Notes under the pieces: model-generated
The model's input: the letters and a program-made list of their open reading frames with translations, nothing else
What the model was told of the DNA's origin: nothing
The model's database searches: none
Part shown: positions 45,227-55,158 of the stretch, in pieces
Layout: every line of letters starts with the position of its first letter
How positions within the stretch are numbered: the first letter of the stretch is position 1
Origin: Albibeggiatoa sp964388965
GTDB taxonomy: Bacteria > Pseudomonadota > Gammaproteobacteria > Beggiatoales > Beggiatoaceae
Assembly (NCBI GenBank): GCA_964388965.1
Contig: CAYMCP010000004.1
Location: forward strand, 13,547 to 77,546
Reading direction: 5' to 3'
Length of the DNA stretch: 64,000 nt
Position numbers and translations under genes: made by a program

Positions 45227-46147
45227 GTGAAAAAGCTTAATCAATATGTTATATCGACTGTGTTGTTGTTGCTTTCAACCGCGAGTTTTGCGCTAGAAGA
45301 GATTAGTATCGGTGCAGGCGGTGCCTCTGGTGAATATACCAACACTATTGTGCCTGCGATTAGTAAAGCATTAGCAGATTATGGTTATCGCGCCAGTGCC
45401 GAGATTTCGGCAGGTAGTCAGGCTAATATTGATAGCGTGCTAAAAGGTGAATTACCTGCGGGTCTAAGCCAATTAGATGTTGCGGCTTTAAACATGACTC
45501 CCGAAAAAGACCCTCAAGAAAAATTAGTGTTATTAGGCAAAATCGCGCCAGAGGCATTATTTTGTGCAGCGCGCAAGGATAGCAAAATTAAGAGTTATCA
45601 TGACATAACTGACAAACAGGAAAGCCCATTAAAAGTATCTGTCGGTCGTGAAGAAAGTGGTACTGCTAAAACGTTTCAATATTTAATGCGTATTGACCCA
45701 GAACTCAACAGTTCCAAAGTTCAATTATACTATCGTCCCAACGTTAAAGTAGAGCTTAACCGTTTAGTATCTGGTAGACGTGATTTAGTTTGTTTCGTGA
45801 TGTCGCCTAATCCCGATAATGATCGGATTAAAATGGTAACGGAAAGTGAAGAATTAACTTTTATTACTGTTGATGATCCATTATTGGTTGAGAAATCTCG
45901 TGTTTCTGGCATGAATGTGTATGATATTTTTGAAGTACCTGTATCGAGTGGCATTTTAGGTTTTAATCAGAAAAAGGTTAAAACATTAGTAACATGGGTT
46001 GGTATCGTGGTAAATGAGTCAGAAGCGGATGAGAAATTATTAAACGCTTTAAGTTCCGTTGCAATGCGACCAGATTTATTACCAGAAAATAGTTTAGCTG
46101 GTAAAGCAACCCAATTGTTCAATAGCTTACGCAGTGCCGTTCAATAA
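45227..46147 (+). CDS. TAXI-family TRAP transporter solute receptor
   Basis: 306 residues, start GTG with AGGAG 8 bp upstream. Signal peptide with cleavage likely after SFA (residue 22). The TAXI signature ISIGAGGASGEYTNTIVPAISKAL follows at once, then residues resembling the periplasmic-binding fold. It would hand a ligand, often glutamate or another carboxylate, to a fused TRAP permease. None is adjacent; the dctQM pair at 17-19 kb is of another subtype. Confidence 0.8.
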   Translation: MKKLNQYVISTVLLLLSTASFALEEISIGAGGASGEYTNTIVPAISKALADYGYRASAEISAGSQANIDSVLKGELPAGLSQLDVAALNMTPEKDPQEKLVLLGKIAPEALFCAARKDSKIKSYHDITDKQESPLKVSVGREESGTAKTFQYLMRIDPELNSSKVQLYYRPNVKVELNRLVSGRRDLVCFVMSPNPDNDRIKMVTESEELTFITVDDPLLVEKSRVSGMNVYDIFEVPVSSGILGFNQKKVKTLVTWVGIVVNESEADEKLLNALSSVAMRPDLLPENSLAGKATQLFNSLRSAVQ

Positions 46148-46213
46148 TTTTTTAAAGCTTATTTTTCGTAGACAAGGGTGGGAATGAGCCGCTTGGCTCC
46201 CCTCCCCTGAAGT

Positions 46214-46280
46214 TATACAACTGGTTTGAAATATCATTATATTTTCTTTTACATCGCATAGACACAAGTCATGCCTTGTC
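46214..46280 (-). repeat. element family A, fragment
   Basis: Resembles the inverted right half of the family: TATACAACTGGTTTGAAAT, then TTTTCTTTTACATCG and the CCTTGTCTA arm. The left end is absent. Confidence 0.55.
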
Positions 46281-46321
46281 TATCAACGTCTTGAATATCC
46301 AAAGATTAACGTATTTGAAGA

Positions 46322-48724
46322 CTATTCTGGTTCTGACGGCGCAAAGTGTACAATACAAATTTTATCTGCATTCATAACCACTTGATTAGTATCACAATCA
46401 CCTTCCCAGCGTTCAAATTGCCAATTTAAAGCGGGTTTAACTCTAAATTCGATTAACTGATTATTAGGATAAGTTTGCTCACATTCTTGACTACAACCAT
46501 TTACCATGCCTTTCCCTTCTATTTTTAATGTTAATTTATATTCGCCTTCACATGCCTTAGTACGCAATGAAACACGAGCAGGTGGTGATTGTTTATTTCT
46601 ACTAGCGTATGCTTTCACTGTATATTGATAAGTCATGCTACATGTAAAATCAGTGTCACGATAAGCGACTGTATGAGCTGGAACTTTAGCGATTTCATTC
46701 CCGTCGCGTTCGACAATGTAACCTTGCTCACTATTATTGGTATCATTCCAAATTAAATTGATATATTTGTCATCTACTAAGAAAGCGGCTAGCTGCGTAG
46801 GTGCAACCAATTCTGTACAAGGTACTGTTTTTACATCTATTTCTACTTTAAGTAATGAACGACCTTTTTTATTGACGCTAGAAATTTCATATTGATAAGT
46901 CTGGTTACAACGCACTTCAATATCCTGATAAAAACGTGAATTTTCTGGCAAGGAAATAGGATTTTTCAAATCATGGCGTTTTAGCATAAATTGTTCTTCA
47001 TTATCGCTGTTATCATGCCAGTTTAGTAAAATTTGATTTTCCTCTATTACGACCGCTTTAAATTCAGTCGGTGAATTAGGTGGCTGTTCAATATCATTAT
47101 CAATAATTTTAACGTCAAAAGCATTTGTATTTTCATTATTTATATTAAATACTAAGTTTTTGCCATAATTCATATCTTGACTACTTACAGAGTGATAAAG
47201 CGTTGCAAAATGCACATCTTCAAGTATTTCATCCGGCACTGCTGATATTTGCACATTTCGCGCTTGTGACCAATTTTCATTATTAAATAATAAATGATTT
47301 GGATACGTTAAGAGCTGATTGTCATAAGATTCGATTTTAATATCGACTGATTTTTGTGGCGTGGTGCTTAAATAAATCGTGTAGTTGTCTGTTGTTTCCT
47401 CTTCGACTAGCTGATTTAATCCTTGTTTAATAATAATACCTGCATCATTATCTCGAATTGGAAACTGTAAAGTAGACGTTAAATTGTGATAATCTCGATC
47501 TTGGCTTTGAGTCTGATGTAATATTTCGCCATCATGCCAACCCTCGACGAGTTGATCATCTGCTGCTGTTAGAAAAATATCAATTGGTTGCGTATCAGTC
47601 AAAATAAATGTTGCCGCTTGTCCTGCTCCTAACTCATTGATAGTTAATTGCTTATCAGGTGTAAGCGTTAACTCTACTGCTGCGGTCGGTAATTGAGATA
47701 ACGAAATCGTATAACTATCTCCCATGCCGTCTTCAGATAATTCGTAAAATTCACGCTTTTTTACATTATAAACTAATGCCTTAGGTTTAGTGGAATATAT
47801 AAAATCATCTTGAGTTTCACTTGCTTGAAAATCATTATTACCTGTATATTCTGCGTAAAAATGGTAATCCTGATATTCTGGTAATGTCAGTTGGCAAGAG
47901 CCAAAACCTCTATCTTTTGTTTCGAGTTTATCATGACAACTTTGTACGCCATTGCTGACTGTGACTAGTCCTGTCGGCGCAACGCCTAACTCGTTGGACA
48001 CTTGAAATGAAAAAGTAACCGCTTGCCCGATTTGGCTAGTTGGTGGAAATGCGCTTAATAATTCGATTTTTGAATTAATTGGCGTGATGGTAATATAAAA
48101 TTCTACTGTTGCGGATAAACCTTCTAAATCTATCCCTTCGATTGTGATGATTGCCTCACCACTTTGCTCGTAGGTAAGTTTTAAGATATTTTTTTTAATT
48201 GTAGCGTAAACGATATGGGGTTGAGTATTGTTTACAATTTCATAGCGTAATTCGTGGTGGCTATTGTCAATATCATAAAAATAGTTTTCTAATTCATAAG
48301 CTTGCATTGGTGAGCCGTAAGGTACTTGAATCGTTTCATTGCGTAATGCTACGGGATTATCGTTTACAGGTGTGATAGAAAGAATAATATCAATTAAATC
48401 CATTTCATCATGTATATCAGTAACTTGAATCGTAAAATTATCATTACCGTAATAATGTAAATGCGGGGTGTAATGAATTGTTTGAACGCTGTTGCTGCCT
48501 ACCATTCTAATAGTGCCATGTTGAGCGTTTTTAGCAACCGACCAATTTAATTTGTCATATTCCGCATCGCTCGCAGTGAGCACAAAAGAGAAAGTGCTAT
48601 CATCTTCTGATAAACTTAACTCAAGCCGTTCACCTTCCATAATTCGAGGTGATGTATTAGTAGGTTCTGCGTTAGCACTTGGTAGTAAGCACAGCAATAA
48701 GCAGAAATTTAAAATGTATCGCAT
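46322..48724 (-). CDS. large secreted protein with cadherin-like, Calx-beta-like and fibronectin III domains
   Basis: 800 residues. Signal peptide (MRYILNFCLLLCLLPSANA). A cadherin-like tandem domain (about 25-215, with VNDNPVA), Ig-like region (about 220-310), Calx-beta-like repeats (about 320-540), two fibronectin III domains (about 555-735, each with NLIWNDTNNSEQGY-type core) and a C-terminal InlB-B-type repeat (about 740-800, FERWEGDC). It looks like an extracellular or surface adhesin. No sorting signal for exosortase H (C-terminal hydrophobic helix with basic tail) is present. Confidence 0.8.
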   Translation of the reverse strand: MRYILNFCLLLCLLPSANAEPTNTSPRIMEGERLELSLSEDDSTFSFVLTASDAEYDKLNWSVAKNAQHGTIRMVGSNSVQTIHYTPHLHYYGNDNFTIQVTDIHDEMDLIDIILSITPVNDNPVALRNETIQVPYGSPMQAYELENYFYDIDNSHHELRYEIVNNTQPHIVYATIKKNILKLTYEQSGEAIITIEGIDLEGLSATVEFYITITPINSKIELLSAFPPTSQIGQAVTFSFQVSNELGVAPTGLVTVSNGVQSCHDKLETKDRGFGSCQLTLPEYQDYHFYAEYTGNNDFQASETQDDFIYSTKPKALVYNVKKREFYELSEDGMGDSYTISLSQLPTAAVELTLTPDKQLTINELGAGQAATFILTDTQPIDIFLTAADDQLVEGWHDGEILHQTQSQDRDYHNLTSTLQFPIRDNDAGIIIKQGLNQLVEEETTDNYTIYLSTTPQKSVDIKIESYDNQLLTYPNHLLFNNENWSQARNVQISAVPDEILEDVHFATLYHSVSSQDMNYGKNLVFNINNENTNAFDVKIIDNDIEQPPNSPTEFKAVVIEENQILLNWHDNSDNEEQFMLKRHDLKNPISLPENSRFYQDIEVRCNQTYQYEISSVNKKGRSLLKVEIDVKTVPCTELVAPTQLAAFLVDDKYINLIWNDTNNSEQGYIVERDGNEIAKVPAHTVAYRDTDFTCSMTYQYTVKAYASRNKQSPPARVSLRTKACEGEYKLTLKIEGKGMVNGCSQECEQTYPNNQLIEFRVKPALNWQFERWEGDCDTNQVVMNADKICIVHFAPSEPE

Positions 48725-48790
48725 ATCAATTTTTTGATTTTAGCAAGTTGATTAAATGAACAGCAAACGCTTATTTTAACACCCTAATCT

Positions 48791-48940
48791 TATAGAACTC
48801 ATTTGACATGTTTAAAATAAATGAATATTAGTCTAAAGAGACAAGGTTTTGTAGTGACAAGATATACCTTGTTTCCACGATGTGAAAGAAAATAGAATAA
48901 TATTCTAACCTATTTACTAAGATTTCAAACCAGTTCTATA
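48791..48940 (+). mobile_element. element family A, intact 150-bp copy
   Basis: Ends TATAGAACTCATTTGACATG and inverted CAAACCAGTTCTATA (the complement reads TATAGAACTGGTTTG). The interior has a hairpin around CAAGGTTTTGTAG...TACCTTGTTT. It lies between the divergent starts of the secreted protein and tamB, 34 bp upstream of tamB, so it forms part of both promoter regions. Confidence 0.88.
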
Positions 48941-48974
48941 ATACAAAATCACAGCAAACTAAAATGTGAATATT

Positions 48975-51900
48975 ATGAAATTATTATTTAAAGTTCTCAA
49001 ATATACTTTATTATTCAGTCTATTAGGCATTATGCTTATCGGTGCAGGCACAGCATGGCTATTGGGCACAGAGTCAGGTGTAAATTTTCTCGTCGCACAA
49101 GGCAAAAGATATGCGCCCGGCAGTTTGGAGATTGAGCAAATTAAAGGTACTTTACTTGGTGAATTATACCTAACTCATGTCAGTTACAATCAACAAAATA
49201 CAGTTGATGCCAAAATTGAAAATGTATTGTTGAGTTGGCGACCGAGTGCCTTATTTTCTCGTACCGCACACATCAAGCAATTACACTTCAATGGTCTAGC
49301 TGTCAAATTACCCGAATCAGAAAAATCACCAAAATCTAACGAACCTATTAGTCTTCCTGACATTAAATTACCATTTAACATTATTTTAGATGATGTGCAA
49401 ATTAATCAAGTCGCGGTACAGACGGGTGATGGTAAACCGTTTGAAATCAACACGAGTCAATTACAAGCACAACTTATTGAAAAATTAACATTACGGAAAT
49501 TGAATGTTGACGCGCCTTTATTTACTGTCCGCGCTCTGGGTGATGCGCAACTTATCACGCCGCATCCACTTAATTTAACTGCTGATTGGACAGCTAATAT
49601 TGATAATACACCACCATTAGCAGGTCACGCGGATATTTACGGTGATACCAATAAAATTACAATAAATCATCAGTTAGCTCAACCTGTATCTGTCAATTTA
49701 GAGGCGGTTGCAAATGATTTACTTGGTCTATTAACGTGGAATGTGGATATTGATTGGCAACAAATTCAATACCCATTTGATACGAAAGAAATTAAAAAAA
49801 TCGTCGTCGATGCACGTAACGCTAAACTCAGCGCGTCGGGCGATTTAAACAATTATCAAGCTACACTTAATGCGGATGTCACAGGTAAAGATATTCCACA
49901 AGGTAGGTGGGAAATAGTGGCAAAAGGCGATAGAACACAAGCGAATATTGAAACTTTAGAAGCAGATATTTTAACTGGTAAAGTTTCTGGAGTAGGTTTT
50001 ATTAAGTGGGTTGGCGAGCTTGCAGGCGATATTCAACTTAAAACTGAACATATCGATATTAAACCATTTTGGAAAGAGATGCCAGACGGTTTATTTATTG
50101 ATACTGAAGTTAATGCAAAATTAAAAGATAACGTGTTTAATATTAAACAGTTAGCGATAAGCATTCCACAAACTGGTGCTAAAGTGATGGCGACGGGTAC
50201 GGGTTCAATTGAGGACGGTGGTAAAGATTTGGATGTAAAGATGGATTTTCAAAATCTGCGCTGGCCACTGAAAGGACAAGATATTTTAGTCGATGCAAAA
50301 CGAGGTAGATTGAGTCTAAGCGGTCGTGCTGATAATTATAATTTAATTTTAAATGCGGACGTGACCGGGAAAGATATTCCTAAAGGTCAATGGTTAGTCA
50401 AAGCGACTGGGGATAAAACGCAAGCTGATGTTAATACTTTGAAAGCGGATATTCTCAGCGGTGAAATTTCAGGTAAAGCATTTGTAAAATGGGCAAACGG
50501 TTTGGCAGTGGATGTGAATTTGAATACTAAACATATTGATATTAAGCCGTTTTGGCAAGAGATGCCACACGGTTTGTTTATTGATGGTGCCGTCGTTGCG
50601 ACTTTGAAAGAACAACGTTTTAATGTGCAACAGCTTATGCTCACGATTCCTCAGATTAATGCTAAAATTAGCGCGGTAGGTACAGGTTCGATTGAAGACG
50701 GTGGTAAAGATTTGGCTGTTAAATTGCGATTGCAAAATTTACGTTGGCCATTAAAAAGTGACGATATTATTGCTCAAATTAAACAAGGTGTAATTGATTT
50801 AAACGGTGATTTAAAATCCTATCGGCTTAAATTAAATACTGATTTATCAGGTAAAGATATTCCTCAATCGCAAATTCAATTAACAGGTAACGGCAGTTTA
50901 GAGCAGATAGAGATCGAAAAATTAACAGTGAATACGTTAGATGGCATGATGAATTTATTAGGTAACGTCGCGTGGAAACCTCAAGTTAAATGGGATATTA
51001 AGCTTGTAGGACAAGATATGAATCCCGCAAAACAATGGCAGGATTTTGCTGGTAATATCGGTTTAGACCTGACTACTAAAGGGCAATTAGCTGAAAAAGG
51101 AATCCAAACGATAGTTAATATTAATGGTATTCAAGGTACATTTCGTAATTATCCATTAAATTTACAAGTACGTGCTAAAATCGACGGAAAACGTTATGAA
51201 ATCAATCAGTTAGATTTTAAATCTGGCAAAACCCATCTAACAGCTAACGGCATAATCGATAACAAAGTTGAATTAGATTGGGTACTGGATGCGCCAAATT
51301 TAAATACTTTATTACCACAAGCTAAAGGTGGCATTAAAGGCAAAGGTAGTGTGTCAGGCGCATTGGATAAGCCACGCATGATTGCTACGTTAAACGCGAC
51401 ACAATTGCAGTATGAGGACAATAGGGTGCAATCGTTGGATTTGGACGCAGACGTAGATTTAGGCGGGGGGCAAAAATTACACTTGAATATACTCGCTAAA
51501 GATTTGCAACAAGCTGGCAAACAGTTATTAAAACAAGCCTCTATTACTAGCAAGGGCAGTATGCGCGATCATGTGCTAACAACTAAAGTGGAAACCACAG
51601 AGCAAAATGTATTGCTAAAACTCAAGGGGGGTTATGATGTAGATAAAATGCACTGGCAAGGTAATATTCAACAACTTGACGCTGATACGGGTGTGGTTGG
51701 TATATGGAAAAGTAATCGTGCAGCCCGTTTAACCGCCTCGCCAGAACTGGCTGATTTGGGACAATTGTGTTTACAGCAAAATCAAGCGCAAATTTGCACG
51801 ACAGCGAATTGGCAGGCTAAAGGTGATGCGAAAGCACAAATTGAATTAAAAACGATTCCATTAACCATTGCGCAAGCTTTTTTCCCGCCAGATTTGGAGA

Positions 51901-53492
51901 TAACGGGTAATCTATTGGGTAAAGTCAATGCGCAACGACTGAAAAATGGACAAATTCGTACTGATGCCAATATTCAAGTGACACCGGGCGAATTGACGAC
52001 AACATTGGCAGATAGCAAAGAAGTATTTAAACATCAAGGTGGTAAGTTGGATTTAGATATTAATCGTACAGGTCTTGTGGGAAATTTAAAATTAGATTTA
52101 TTAGAGCAAAGTTATGTTAAAGCGCGTGTCCAAATATTAGGTTTTAATAGCTTACAAATTTCTGATAATCAAACATTAAATGCAGAAATTAATGCAAAAT
52201 TCGGCGATATTAGTATTTTGCCAACTTTCGTTGAGCAAGCGGAAAATGTTAAAGGTGAAGTATTGATGCAAGCGAATGTCAAAGGTACGGTGAAAAAGCC
52301 AAAAATTAATGCTGAATTGAAAATAATTGATGGTGCGGCAGATTTACCTGAATTTGGTTTGGAGTTGCGCGGTTTAAATGTATCGGTCAAAGATGATGGC
52401 AACGATAAATTAATGATTGATGCTAATTTAAAATCTGGGAAAGGGCATTTGAAATTAACGGGTGATGCGTTTTTGCCGATTGGGCGTGATTGGGCAGCCG
52501 ATTTGAAGTTGACTGGTCAAGATTTTACCGCGATTGATCAAACGGAAATTTATGCACTCATTTCACCAGATATGACGATCAAGGCTAATCCTAAAAAATT
52601 ACGTGTTGCGGGTGAAGTAACTGTACCAGTTGCTCGTATTATGCCTCCGGGGGCGAGTGCGACTGCGGTGAAAGTGACTGAGGACGTTGTGATTATCAAT
52701 CCCAAACAGCCTAAGCCCAAACCTAAACCAAAAAGTAAGATGCAAATTTCTAGTAATGTCACCGTGATTTTGGGCGATGATGTGTATTTTGAAGGGCTTG
52801 GATTTAAAAGTAATTTTGCTGGAAATTTGACTGTGAATAGTGAAGGTAATCAATTGCCAGTTGGTAATGGTGAAATTCGTATTGTAGACGGACGGTATCG
52901 AGCTTACGGACAGGATTTGCGTATCGAAGAAGGACGGATTTTATATTCTGGTGGACGGTTGGAAAATCCGGGATTGGACATCCGCGCTTATCGTAAAATT
53001 GGGCGCGAAGTGGTGATAAATGGTTCACGTTCTAACGCGGTTATTGCGGGGGTTTATATTAATGGTACTGCGCAAAATCCAAAGATTGATTTATATTCTC
53101 AACCAACAATGGATCAGTCTAATATTTTATCTTACATTGTATTGGGTCGTCCTGCGAATGAGGCAACCAGTGGAGGTAGTGGTGGACAAGCTGCATTATT
53201 AGCTGCTGCCGCGTCCTTACCGCTCAAAGAAGGCGATGGTATTATGAAGGATTTAGGCGACACGTTTGGTTTAGATGAGGCGGGAATTTCTACCGAAGAA
53301 GGTGTTGAAGAGGCTGCATTAACTTTGGGTAAGTATCTCACGCCAGACCTGTATATTAGTTATGGGATTGGTTTGTTTGATGCGAAAAATATCTTAAAAA
53401 TGCGTTATCAATTAACGCAACGTTGGTCAATCGAAACAACACAATCTGGCTCGGACAGTGGGATTGATTTTAATTATACGCTGGAACGTTGA
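48975..53492 (+). CDS. tamB: translocation and assembly module protein TamB
   Basis: 1505 residues from the ATG at 48975; a GTG at 48966 is also in frame. Membrane anchor (about 6-25), then a long beta-groove body that moves phospholipids or assembles outer-membrane proteins, and the C-terminal DUF490 domain (about 1140-1505) with NPGLDIRAYRKIGREV and SYIVLGRPANE. A 161-codon unit is duplicated in tandem (see repeat at 49869). A Lys/Pro-rich linker (PKQPKPKPKPKSK) precedes the last part. tamA is not in the window. Confidence 0.92.
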   Translation: MKLLFKVLKYTLLFSLLGIMLIGAGTAWLLGTESGVNFLVAQGKRYAPGSLEIEQIKGTLLGELYLTHVSYNQQNTVDAKIENVLLSWRPSALFSRTAHIKQLHFNGLAVKLPESEKSPKSNEPISLPDIKLPFNIILDDVQINQVAVQTGDGKPFEINTSQLQAQLIEKLTLRKLNVDAPLFTVRALGDAQLITPHPLNLTADWTANIDNTPPLAGHADIYGDTNKITINHQLAQPVSVNLEAVANDLLGLLTWNVDIDWQQIQYPFDTKEIKKIVVDARNAKLSASGDLNNYQATLNADVTGKDIPQGRWEIVAKGDRTQANIETLEADILTGKVSGVGFIKWVGELAGDIQLKTEHIDIKPFWKEMPDGLFIDTEVNAKLKDNVFNIKQLAISIPQTGAKVMATGTGSIEDGGKDLDVKMDFQNLRWPLKGQDILVDAKRGRLSLSGRADNYNLILNADVTGKDIPKGQWLVKATGDKTQADVNTLKADILSGEISGKAFVKWANGLAVDVNLNTKHIDIKPFWQEMPHGLFIDGAVVATLKEQRFNVQQLMLTIPQINAKISAVGTGSIEDGGKDLAVKLRLQNLRWPLKSDDIIAQIKQGVIDLNGDLKSYRLKLNTDLSGKDIPQSQIQLTGNGSLEQIEIEKLTVNTLDGMMNLLGNVAWKPQVKWDIKLVGQDMNPAKQWQDFAGNIGLDLTTKGQLAEKGIQTIVNINGIQGTFRNYPLNLQVRAKIDGKRYEINQLDFKSGKTHLTANGIIDNKVELDWVLDAPNLNTLLPQAKGGIKGKGSVSGALDKPRMIATLNATQLQYEDNRVQSLDLDADVDLGGGQKLHLNILAKDLQQAGKQLLKQASITSKGSMRDHVLTTKVETTEQNVLLKLKGGYDVDKMHWQGNIQQLDADTGVVGIWKSNRAARLTASPELADLGQLCLQQNQAQICTTANWQAKGDAKAQIELKTIPLTIAQAFFPPDLEITGNLLGKVNAQRLKNGQIRTDANIQVTPGELTTTLADSKEVFKHQGGKLDLDINRTGLVGNLKLDLLEQSYVKARVQILGFNSLQISDNQTLNAEINAKFGDISILPTFVEQAENVKGEVLMQANVKGTVKKPKINAELKIIDGAADLPEFGLELRGLNVSVKDDGNDKLMIDANLKSGKGHLKLTGDAFLPIGRDWAADLKLTGQDFTAIDQTEIYALISPDMTIKANPKKLRVAGEVTVPVARIMPPGASATAVKVTEDVVIINPKQPKPKPKPKSKMQISSNVTVILGDDVYFEGLGFKSNFAGNLTVNSEGNQLPVGNGEIRIVDGRYRAYGQDLRIEEGRILYSGGRLENPGLDIRAYRKIGREVVINGSRSNAVIAGVYINGTAQNPKIDLYSQPTMDQSNILSYIVLGRPANEATSGGSGGQAALLAAAASLPLKEGDGIMKDLGDTFGLDEAGISTEEGVEEAALTLGKYLTPDLYISYGIGLFDAKNILKMRYQLTQRWSIETTQSGSDSGIDFNYTLER
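49869..50834 (+). repeat. 161-codon tandem duplication inside tamB
   Basis: Two units of exactly 483 bp (49869-50351 and 50352-50834), each starting NADVTGKDIP and containing HIDIKPFW(K/Q)EMP and GTGSIEDGGKDL. A third unit begins at 50835 (NTDLSGKDIPQSQ) but diverges. The earlier part (residues about 260-300) also resembles the unit end. Nucleotide similarity is clear but not perfect. Confidence 0.9.
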
Positions 53493-53849
53493 CATACTAC
53501 TCTGAGAGAAATTAGGGGATGCTGAGATCGGCTTACTGGTGCAAGTTTTACACTCTCTCCCTCAAGTTGCCCCAATTTTTTAACGAGAGTTCGACGTAAG
53601 GGAAACCATAACCCATTGAATTATAAATGTTATTCCTATGATTATGTTGAACTCACGTTACCTTAAATGCTTACGTCTCGAAAAAATCCCATCCCGCCAT
53701 AGCTAAAACTAGGTGCTTTATGGCTTGGCGTGGTAAAAACCATCTCTAAGACTTGCGCACTAATAAACGCAACAGAAGGAATACAAAACCCACTTTTTAT
53801 CAGACACAAGCACACAGTAAATAAAACTGCATACTTGTCCAAATATAAA
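53493..53849. other. 357-bp intergenic region after tamB
   Basis: Contains a putative 68-bp inverted-repeat element and a 70-codon minus-strand frame that overlaps the next gene start and has no recognised motif. Otherwise nothing identified. Confidence 0.4.
53587..53654. repeat. possible 68-bp inverted-repeat element
   Basis: Imperfect ends GAGTTCGACGTAAGGGAAAC and, inverted, GAGTTCAACATAATCATAGG. The motif also occurs alone at 30947-30972. Confidence 0.35.
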
Positions 53850-54215
53850 CTATTTAAAGTTATTAATTTGCTCAATAATTTGATCTGGCGTATAGGGTTT
53901 TTGTACTAATGCTTTACCGCCTTGCATTTCAGCCCACATGCGGTCTGCCTTTTGACCTTTACTAGTCACAAATACAATTGGAATATCTTTAGTGCCTTCA
54001 TTGTGAGTAATTTCACGGCAAGCTTGATAACCATCCATTTGCTGCATAACCACATCCATAAAAATCAAATCTGGTTTTTCAGCGGTCGCTTTTTCAATTG
54101 CTTCCTGACCAGACGCGGCGGCAATGACATCATAACCTGCATCTGCGATAATATTTTGAATATTCATTCTATCTACTGTGGAATCATCAACCACGAGAAT
54201 TTTGTTGATTGGCAT
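53850..54215 (-). CDS. pilH: single-domain response regulator, PilH-like
   Basis: 121-residue CheY-like receiver. The acidic pocket is Asp10/Asp11, the phosphoacceptor is Asp54 in IFMDVVMQQMDG, and the lysine is in QKPY. The segment SKGQKADRMWAEMQGGKALVQ is characteristic of PilH in the Pil-Chp twitching-motility pathway. It lies next to a PilG-like two-domain regulator on the same strand, supporting that assignment. No CheA/ChpA gene is nearby. Confidence 0.85.
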   Translation of the reverse strand: MPINKILVVDDSTVDRMNIQNIIADAGYDVIAAASGQEAIEKATAEKPDLIFMDVVMQQMDGYQACREITHNEGTKDIPIVFVTSKGQKADRMWAEMQGGKALVQKPYTPDQIIEQINNFK

Positions 54216-54281
54216 TTATAAAATCTCCTCAGTTTTGCGCTCAACATGCCACTGTGTGCAAAAAAAATTAAACCCTAACCA

Positions 54282-55103
54282 TTAAACTGTTGTTGCATCC
54301 GGTAAAAATTGTTTAATAACTTCTTTCAACTTTTCTTGCTCAACAGGCTTGGTTAAATAGACACTTGCACCTGCCATTGTCCCTCTCAATTTATCAAACC
54401 GAGAACCTTTACCTGTGAGCATAACAACTGGTGTATTTTTTGATACTTTATTTGACTTAATTTCCTTACAGACTTTATAACCGTCAATACCCGGCAACAT
54501 CAAGTCCAAGAAAATAATATCATATACGTTGTTTGGTTTTTTCACGTAATCTAAAGCTTCTTCTCCCGTTTCCGCAAAGTCAATATTCAAACCATACAAA
54601 CCTAGCTGAATTTCCATTGATTTGCGTACAGGCAAACTATCATCAACAACTAAAGCACGTGCACTACCCTTTGATGCCCCTTTAGCACTTTGTACAGCGT
54701 CTTGCAGTGCTGCATTAGCTGCATCATCCAGCACATCCTCGCCACCTACAACAAGTTCTGGGACGTATTTATGTGCTTCAATTGTGACCTTATCGAGTAT
54801 TTCTAGTACACGTTTTAATGTCAACGGTCTACGCAAATGAACTTCACCATTTGAGTCATCCGCCGCGGCTTTTGTGACCTTCACGATTGGGATATTACCG
54901 TGATGCACACTAAAACTACGCCACTCATTCATTGCATTAGCGTCATCTGCATCTACTAAAAGAATTTCAGCCGAGGAACGTTGGTCGGCAGGCACTAACG
55001 CATACTGTCGGCTACGCGATGCAGCTAACTTGAAAATACTACCTAGGGTATTTTGTTCGTTTGAGGCAAGCCCAAATATACCCACCTTAAAAACTTTATC
55101 CAT
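54282..55103 (-). CDS. two-domain response regulator with degenerate N-terminal receiver (PilG-like)
   Basis: 273 residues. The C-terminal half (about 148-270) is a complete receiver with Asp154/155, phosphoacceptor Asp200 in IIFLDLMLPGIDG, Thr in MLTGKG and Lys in LTKPV. The N-terminal half (1-105) resembles a receiver in layout (LLVDADDANAMNEW) but lacks the normal acidic pocket. An alanine-rich linker separates them. It is paired with the PilH-like gene and probably regulates twitching motility. PilG in Pseudomonas is a single domain, so this is a variant. Confidence 0.78.
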   Translation of the reverse strand: MDKVFKVGIFGLASNEQNTLGSIFKLAASRSRQYALVPADQRSSAEILLVDADDANAMNEWRSFSVHHGNIPIVKVTKAAADDSNGEVHLRRPLTLKRVLEILDKVTIEAHKYVPELVVGGEDVLDDAANAALQDAVQSAKGASKGSARALVVDDSLPVRKSMEIQLGLYGLNIDFAETGEEALDYVKKPNNVYDIIFLDLMLPGIDGYKVCKEIKSNKVSKNTPVVMLTGKGSRFDKLRGTMAGASVYLTKPVEQEKLKEVIKQFLPDATTV

Positions 55104-55158
55104 CGCTATATGTTCCTGTTTTTGTGACCAGCCATCAGTTATCCACTAACAACTGCGT

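Noticed and set aside
46186..46199. Hairpin GAGCC/GGCTC between convergent genes as a terminator
   Set aside because: Short stem and no U-tract on either strand.
53663..53875. 70-codon minus-strand frame after tamB
   Set aside because: It overlaps the end of the PilH-like gene and shows no family features; could be a decayed fragment but not supportable.
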